NCBI RefSeq assembly: GCF_036924715.1
Contig: NZ_JAZHSB010000001.1
Span: 4,269,001-4,333,000, forward strand
From: Bradyrhizobium sp. AZCC 1721
GTDB lineage: Bacteria > Pseudomonadota > Alphaproteobacteria > Rhizobiales > Xanthobacteraceae
Direction: 5' to 3'
DNA length: 64,000 nt
Both the position numbers and the translations under genes were made by a program. Of the stretch, positions 59,538 through 64,000 are shown in pieces. Every line of letters begins with the position of its first letter. Positions within the stretch are counted from its first letter, which is position 1. Below the pieces are notes generated by a model. That model searched no databases and was not told the origin of the DNA. It worked only from the letters and a program-made list of their open reading frames with translations.

Positions 59538-60275
59538 ATGAACGACGCCGCGACCGCCGTAAAAGAAGAAAAAGAAGCCGATCACCATCCCTATTTCCGG
59601 CCCAAGGATGCAGCGACGCTGATCCTGATCGACCGCTCCGGCGACAAGCCGAAAGTTCTGGTCGGCAAGCGCCACGACAAGGTGGTGTTCATGCCCGGCA
59701 AATATGTTTTTCCCGGAGGCCGCGTCGACAAGTCGGACAACCGCATCCCCGTGGCTGCGCCGATTTCCCCGGAGCTCGAGGCCAACCTGCTCAAGGGCAG
59801 TCCGAAGATTGCACCATCGCGGGCGCGCGCGCTGGCGGTTGCTGCGATCCGCGAGGCCTGCGAGGAAACCGGGCTCTGCCTCGGATGCAAGGTCGACAAA
59901 CCCGTGAAACTCGACGGAGCCTGGAAGCCGTTTGCGGAAGCAGGCCTCTTACCCGATCCGTCGGGCCTGTTCCTGATCGCACGCGCGATCACCCCGCCTG
60001 GCCGCGTCCGCCGTTTTGATACGCGCTTCTTCACGGCCGATGCGTCTGCCATCGCCCATCGCGTCGAAGGCGTTGTTCACGCCGATGCCGAACTGGTGGA
60101 GTTGGTGTGGGTCGAGATCGGCTCGCAGCCGCTCGCCGACGCGCACGCCATGACCAAGAACGTGCTCGCCGAACTCGACCGTCGGCTCGCGACCGGCCCC
60201 TTGCGCCACGACGCGCCGGTGCCGTTCTTTCACTTCTACGGCGGCAAGATGCAGAAGGACGTGCTGGGGGCGTAA
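59538..60275 (+). CDS. NUDIX hydrolase with a long insert in the Nudix box
   Basis: 245 residues. The Nudix box begins YVFPGGRVDKSDNRIPVA and resumes as AIREACEETGLCLG after an insert of about 35 residues, as in the NUDT19/RP2p subgroup. The acidic Glu residues of REACEE bind the metal. It would hydrolyse a nucleoside diphosphate-linked substrate such as CoA derivatives; the exact substrate is unknown. Located between the DUF983 gene and the flavin oxidoreductase. Confidence 0.88.
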   Translation: MNDAATAVKEEKEADHHPYFRPKDAATLILIDRSGDKPKVLVGKRHDKVVFMPGKYVFPGGRVDKSDNRIPVAAPISPELEANLLKGSPKIAPSRARALAVAAIREACEETGLCLGCKVDKPVKLDGAWKPFAEAGLLPDPSGLFLIARAITPPGRVRRFDTRFFTADASAIAHRVEGVVHADAELVELVWVEIGSQPLADAHAMTKNVLAELDRRLATGPLRHDAPVPFFHFYGGKMQKDVLGA

Positions 60276-60310
60276 GGGCTCCCGGGATGTAAGGGCTGCG
60301 CTCGCTCCCC

Positions 60311-60420
60311 GTCATTGCGAGCGAAGCGAAGCAATCCATCGCGCCGCGCGGGCAGAATGGATTGCTTCGCGGAGCCTGTCATCGGGCGCGCATACGCGCG
60401 ACCCGTTGGCTCGCAATGAC
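60311..60420. repeat. Intergenic repeat, family C (full copy)
   Basis: GTCATTGCGAGCGAAGCGAAG with GCAATCCA (60311-60338), the inverse ATGGATTGCTTCGCGGAGCC (60357-60377), and the distal TGGCTCGCAATGAC (60406-60419) make a paired hairpin element. The 274-base NUDIX to LLM intergenic region contains little else. Confidence 0.7.
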
Positions 60421-60549
60421 GGTATTGCCACCGTCGAATCGTTCTTCGCCTGTCCCTTAAATTGCAAAATTCTTCTGCGCGCCCCTAATGGCGCAGCACT
60501 TGCCCGTGCCTATCTCTTTAACAACAATAACAGCTACGGAAACGGGGCA

Positions 60550-61875
60550 ATGGCACAACGGCAACTCAAGCTCGGCGCGTTCATGCGGCCGGTCTCCATC
60601 CACACCGGCGCGTGGCGCTATCCCGGCGCCTGGCCCGATGCCAATTTCAATTTCCCGCGTATCAAGCAACTGATCCAGAAGCTCGAAGCCGGCAAGTTCG
60701 ACGCGTTCTTCATGGCCGATCATCTGGCCGTGCTGAACATGCCGATCAATGCGCTCAAGCGCAGCCACACGGTCACTTCGTTCGAGCCGTTCACGCTGTT
60801 GTCGGCGCTATCAGCCGTGACGGAACATATCGGCCTGATCGCGACGGGATCGACGACCTTCGACGAGCCCTATCATGTCGCCCGGCGCTTTGCCTCGCTC
60901 GATCACATCTCAGGTGGCCGCGCGGGCTGGAATATCGTCACCACTTCCAATCCGGATGCAGCGCTCAATTTCGGGCTCGACGATCACATGGAGCACGCCG
61001 AGCGCTACAAACGGGCGCGCGAGTTTTATGACGTGGTGACGGGTCTGTGGGATTCCTTTGCCGATGACGCCTTCGTGCGCGACGTCGAACAAGGCCTCTA
61101 TTTCGATCCCGCCAAGATGCACGTGCTCAATCACAAGGGCAAATATCTCTCCGTGCGCGGGCCGCTCAACATCGCCCGCCCCGTGCAGGGCTGGCCGCTG
61201 ATCGTGCAGGCCGGCGCGTCCGAGGACGGCAAGCAGCTCGCGGCGGAAACCGCGGAGGCCGTATTCACCGGCGGCGGCAGCCTCGCCGACGGGCAGAAGC
61301 TTTATGCCGACATCAAGGGCCGCATGGAGAAGATCGGCCGCGATCCGGAGCACCTGAAGATCCTGCCCGGTGCCTTCGTCATCGTCGGCGACAGCGTCGA
61401 GGAAGCCAAGGAGAAAAGGGCCAAGCTCGACAGCATGGTGCATTACGACAGCGCCATCGCTTCGCTCTCGGTGCAGCTCGGCACCGACGCCTCCGGCTTC
61501 GATCCTGACGGCCAGTTGCCGCCGATCCCCGAAACCAACGCCAGCAAGAGCGGCCGCCAGCGCCTGGTCGATGCCGCTGCGCGCGACAAGCTGACGGTGC
61601 GCCAGCTCGCCCAGCGCGTCGGCGGCTATGGCGGACTGTCATTCGTCGGCACGCCGCAAACCATCGCCGACCAGATGGAGGAATGGCTGATGAGCCGCGG
61701 CAGCGACGGTTTTAACATCATGTTCCCGTTCCTCCCGGCGGGATTGGACGATTTCGTCGACAAGGTGGTGCCGGAACTGCAGCGGCGCGGGATTTTCCGC
61801 AAAGAGTATGAGGGCAAGACGCTGCGGGAGAATTTGGGGCTGCCGAGGCCGAAAAACCGGTTCTTTGAAGGTTAA
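60550..61875 (+). CDS. LLM-class flavin monooxygenase (NtaA/SnaA/DszA family)
   Basis: 441 residues from the ATG at 60550, which has a GGGG ribosome site; the upstream open codons are repeat sequence. QLKLGAFMRPVSIHTGAWRY, SLDHISGGRAGWNIVTTSNP and YFDPAKMHVLNHKGKYLSVRG are typical of the NtaA/DszA branch, which use reduced FMN from a partner reductase. Related enzymes oxidise nitrilotriacetate, sulfur heterocycles or other xenobiotics. No flavin reductase gene is adjacent. Substrate unknown. Confidence 0.9.
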   Translation: MAQRQLKLGAFMRPVSIHTGAWRYPGAWPDANFNFPRIKQLIQKLEAGKFDAFFMADHLAVLNMPINALKRSHTVTSFEPFTLLSALSAVTEHIGLIATGSTTFDEPYHVARRFASLDHISGGRAGWNIVTTSNPDAALNFGLDDHMEHAERYKRAREFYDVVTGLWDSFADDAFVRDVEQGLYFDPAKMHVLNHKGKYLSVRGPLNIARPVQGWPLIVQAGASEDGKQLAAETAEAVFTGGGSLADGQKLYADIKGRMEKIGRDPEHLKILPGAFVIVGDSVEEAKEKRAKLDSMVHYDSAIASLSVQLGTDASGFDPDGQLPPIPETNASKSGRQRLVDAAARDKLTVRQLAQRVGGYGGLSFVGTPQTIADQMEEWLMSRGSDGFNIMFPFLPAGLDDFVDKVVPELQRRGIFRKEYEGKTLRENLGLPRPKNRFFEG

Positions 61876-61884
61876 CGCGCGTAT

Positions 61885-61925
61885 TTTCGCGAAAGTGGGC
61901 ACCGGTTTTGCGATCAGAGTGCGCG
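61885..61925. repeat. Fragment of dispersed repeat, family G
   Basis: CGAAAGTGGGCACCGGTTTTGCGATCAG resembles the GTGGAAACCGGTTTTGCG piece at 28885-28910. It is part of the 188-base spacer before rpmG. Confidence 0.5.
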
Positions 61926-62063
61926 CAAAACATGGATTCCACCTCGAATCAGGCCGGTTTTTGCCCCGAAAACCTTGACTTTGGGCGATCAGAAGCTAGG
62001 TTGCGCGGCAAATGCAGGCCGGTTTGGCCGGCGCCTGACACCCCCATTTTTGAGGTTCTGAAC

Positions 62064-62231
62064 ATGGCCAAAGCGGTCACCATCAAGGTCAAGCTCGTTT
62101 CCTCGGCGGATACCGGCTTCTATTACGTCGCCAAGAAGAACTCGCGCACCATGACCGACAAGCTGGTCAAGAAGAAGTACGATCCGGTCGCGCGCAAGCA
62201 CGTCGAGTTTCGCGAAGCGAAGATCAAGTAA
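62064..62231 (+). CDS. rpmG: 50S ribosomal protein L33
   Basis: 55 residues, the exact size of alphaproteobacterial L33. The sequence begins MAKAVTIKVKLVSSADTGFY and continues YVAKKNSRTMTDKLVKKKYD. GAGG lies eight bases before the ATG. This is the Cys-free (zinc-independent) form. It is followed by a strong terminator. Confidence 0.96.
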   Translation: MAKAVTIKVKLVSSADTGFYYVAKKNSRTMTDKLVKKKYDPVARKHVEFREAKIK

Positions 62232-62256
62232 GCGAGCCAATCGCTCACGGTTTTGA

Positions 62257-62281
62257 ACGGGGCCTTGCGGCCCCGTTTTTG
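62257..62281 (+). terminator. Rho-independent terminator after rpmG
   Basis: ACGGGGCC-TTGC-GGCCCCGT followed by TTTTTG, 25 bases after the rpmG stop codon. Confidence 0.93.
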
Positions 62282-62289
62282 ATTCCTGG

Positions 62290-62352
62290 CTATATCCGTG
62301 TCCCGGACGCGGTGCAGCGTTCTTCACGCTGCTCCGCAGAGCCGGGACCCAC
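62290..62352. repeat. Intergenic repeat, family E
   Basis: TGTCCCGGACGCGGTGCAGC...TTCACGCTGCTCCGCAGAGCCGGGACC-like sequence forms an imperfect hairpin (arms TCCCGGACGCGGTGCAGC / GCTGC...CCGGGA). It is a common Bradyrhizobium-type intergenic element, and its distal part underlies the aberrant MFS C-terminus. Confidence 0.55.
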
Positions 62353-63670
62353 GATAGCCGCGGATGGACCCCGGATCAGCAGCGCACCACGCCGCAAGAG
62401 GGCGTGCTGCGCAGCATCCGGGGAAAGCGGCGCGCCCTACGCCGCTTGCACCTGCGGTGGCCCGCTCGGCCGGATCAGCGCGAACGCGACCTGGACAATG
62501 CCCGCCGGCCAGGCCAAGCGCGACGCCGATCCGCCACGCCATGGTGTAGGAGCCGAGCGCGTCGTACAGCACCCCGCCGCCGAACGCACCGAGGAAGCTG
62601 CCGACCTGGTGGCTCATGAAGGCGAGCCCCTGGATCATCGCCTGCCATTTCAGGCCGAACATTTCCGCCACTGCGCCAGCGACCAGCGGGCCGACGCCCA
62701 TCCACAGAAAACCCATGATGGCGCCGAACAGCAGCGTGGTTGCCGGCGTCGGCGGCAGCGTGAAATACCAGGCGAGCGCGATCGAGCGGAAGATGTAGAT
62801 GCCGCCGAGCAACGCCAGCTTATTCCAACGCTGGCCGGCCCAGCCGAAGAAGATGCTTCCAAGCACGTTGAAGCCGCCGATCATGCCGAGTGTCTGCGCA
62901 CTCAGCATCGGGTCCATGCCGCAGATCGCCAGATACGACGGCAGGTGCGTGGTGAGAAAGACGAGCTGCATGCCGCAGACGAAATAGGCGCCGGTCATCA
63001 CCACGAAAGAAGCATTGGAAAACGCCATCTTCGTTGCGGCGGTGGCTGACGCATCGTCGATCTCGTCTTCTGTCGGTTTGGGCAACGGAATCTTGTCTAC
63101 CCTGCCCGCATACCAGGCCGCGGGAATCATCAACAGCGACAGCACCACGAAGCCGACGAGCCCCATTCGCCAGCCGTACCCTTCATTGAGCATCTGCCCG
63201 ATCGGCGCCGACAATAGCGCGCCGAGGGAGCCGGCGCCCGACACCAGGCCGAGCACGGTGGAGCGCACCGACGCAGGAACGGCGCGGGCCGCAACCGACA
63301 TCGCAATTGCCGCCGCGGTGCACGCCAGCGACGTGCCGATCAACACGCCCCCGCCGATCATGACGGCGAGAACGCCGTTCGCCCCCGCCATCAATGCAAG
63401 GCCGGCGACATAGAGCAGCGCGCCGACCACCATGATGGCGCGAAAGCCGTAGCGCACCGTCAACGCCCCGGCGAGCGGCTGCAAAAATCCCCAAGCGAGG
63501 TTCTGCACTGCGATTGCCAGCGTGAAATCGGAGATCGATATTTTGATATCCTGCGTCAGCGGCTGCATGAAAATGCCGAGCGACTGCCGCAGCCCCATGC
63601 TCAGCGTCAGCATGATGGATGCGCCGATCAGAATGGGTAGCGTCGGACGCAGGATTTGCAGCAGGGCCAT
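62324..63670 (-). CDS. MFS transporter, C-terminus altered by apparent frameshift
   Basis: As read, 448 residues, but the last 60 become Ala/Arg/Cys-rich and unlike a membrane protein (GGHCPGRVRADPAERATAG). One extra G in the run at 62501-62506 explains this: without it the frame continues LAGGIVQVAFALIRPSGPPQ and stops at 62437, giving about 410 residues and twelve helices. The N-terminal half has ASIMLTLSMGLRQSLGIFMQ and LQPLAGALTVRYGFRAIM. Substrate unknown. Divergent from a TetR gene with a perfect operator palindrome between them, so probably TetR-regulated. Confidence 0.88.
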   Translation of the reverse strand: MALLQILRPTLPILIGASIMLTLSMGLRQSLGIFMQPLTQDIKISISDFTLAIAVQNLAWGFLQPLAGALTVRYGFRAIMVVGALLYVAGLALMAGANGVLAVMIGGGVLIGTSLACTAAAIAMSVAARAVPASVRSTVLGLVSGAGSLGALLSAPIGQMLNEGYGWRMGLVGFVVLSLLMIPAAWYAGRVDKIPLPKPTEDEIDDASATAATKMAFSNASFVVMTGAYFVCGMQLVFLTTHLPSYLAICGMDPMLSAQTLGMIGGFNVLGSIFFGWAGQRWNKLALLGGIYIFRSIALAWYFTLPPTPATTLLFGAIMGFLWMGVGPLVAGAVAEMFGLKWQAMIQGLAFMSHQVGSFLGAFGGGVLYDALGSYTMAWRIGVALGLAGGHCPGRVRADPAERATAGASGVGRAAFPGCCAARPLAAWCAADPGSIRGYRGSRLCGAA

Positions 63671-63732
63671 TGTTTTTATTCTCCCTAAGGGGCGCGATTC
63701 GAATGCCGCGTCCTGCAGTTGGCATCTGAAAT

Positions 63733-63754
63733 AGGTACACAGACCTGTGTACCT
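63733..63754. promoter_or_regulatory. Perfect palindromic operator for the TetR regulator
   Basis: AGGTACACAG-AC-CTGTGTACCT has perfect 10-bp arms with a 2-bp centre, lying between the divergent MFS and TetR starts. Size and symmetry are typical for a TetR-family dimer site. Confidence 0.8.
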
Positions 63755-63803
63755 GGGCTATAAGGGGCGCTGCTGTCAAGCAAACGGTGACCCACGCATT
63801 CGC

Positions 63804-64000
63804 ATGGCTACCCTGCCCGCCAAACCGGCGATGAAGGAACGGATTCTGGAAACCGCGGATAGGCTGTTCTATCTGCAGGGAATTCGCGCGGTCGGCGTCG
63901 ACACTATCGCGGCCGAAATCGGCATCAGCAAACGCACGCTCTACAATCATTTCCCGTCCAAGGACGCGCTGATATCGGCCTATCTGGCGCGGCGCTTCGT
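63804..64000 (+). CDS. TetR-family regulator, cut by window edge
   Basis: The first 65 residues are present. MKERILETADRLFYLQGIRA and VGVDTIAAEIGISKRTLYNH continue to FPSKDALISAYLARRF, the full TetR/AcrR DNA-binding domain with the conserved TLYNHFPSKDAL. The ligand domain lies beyond the window. Divergent from the MFS gene; the palindrome at 63733 is its likely binding site. Confidence 0.92.
   Translation, partial: MATLPAKPAMKERILETADRLFYLQGIRAVGVDTIAAEIGISKRTLYNHFPSKDALISAYLARRF

Overview
This 64 kb window comes from a GC-rich chromosome of an alphaproteobacterium, most likely Bradyrhizobium or a close relative in the Nitrobacteraceae. The assignment rests on protein similarity recalled from memory, the gene order rpoZ-rel-pdxJ-acpS-lepB-rnc-era-recO-parC, the tandem Omp2b/RopA-type porins, gatCAB with small interleaved genes, and dense families of intergenic palindromic repeats. 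No rRNA, CRISPR array, prophage or complete insertion sequence is visible. Most of it is core chromosome with small accessory modules inserted.

Layout. 1-4.7 kb: a partial MFS transporter, a chromate module (rhodanese-ChrB fusion, ChrA, small PepSY protein) and a CDF metal exporter. 4.9-15.9 kb: the minus-strand information-processing run from rpoZ down to parC. 16.2-20.4 kb: NYN-domain protein, uracil-DNA glycosylase, peroxiredoxin, smpB, mscL, dapA. 20.6-26.5 kb: lytic transglycosylase and two tandem porins. 27.3-30.4 kb: tRNA-Ser(GCU), a SEC-C protein, a Sel1-like protein, a 30-residue Lys/Ala-rich peptide gene and long gene-poor stretches. 30.4-34.2 kb: gatC-A-B with two small genes inside the operon.

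34.4-44.0 kb: two tiny genes, two nitronate monooxygenases with a divergent LysR regulator, a cyclase, ruvX, an AEC transporter, a CPBP protease, an aidB-like acyl-CoA dehydrogenase and a VanX-type dipeptidase. 44.2-62.3 kb: a housekeeping series pyrB-pyrC'-plsY ... dprA ... topA-rnr-DUF983-NUDIX-LLM oxidoreductase-rpmG. It is interrupted by higBA/amidase and by two HxlR-controlled redox modules (AzoR, SDR). 62.3-64 kb: an MFS transporter divergent from a TetR regulator, with a perfect palindromic operator between them.

Most notable observations: (1) the dihydroorotase-like gene after pyrB has lost the HxH metal ligands and the following Arg, so it is probably a structural partner of aspartate carbamoyltransferase; (2) rnr carries an apparent single-base insertion that splits it into two frames, and the 3' end of the terminal MFS gene carries a similar one; (3) four genes too short for routine ORF calling have good ribosome binding sites (29738-29830, 34414-34524, 34544-34723, 51728-51868); (4) several long inverted repeats in divergent promoters look like regulator operators; (5) parC is bracketed on both sides by inverted pairs of the same palindromic repeat. 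I found no single clearly novel multi-gene system. The best candidates for undescribed biology are the Lys/Ala-rich peptide with its leader, the two-gene micro-operon at 34.4 kb and the small genes inside gatCAB.
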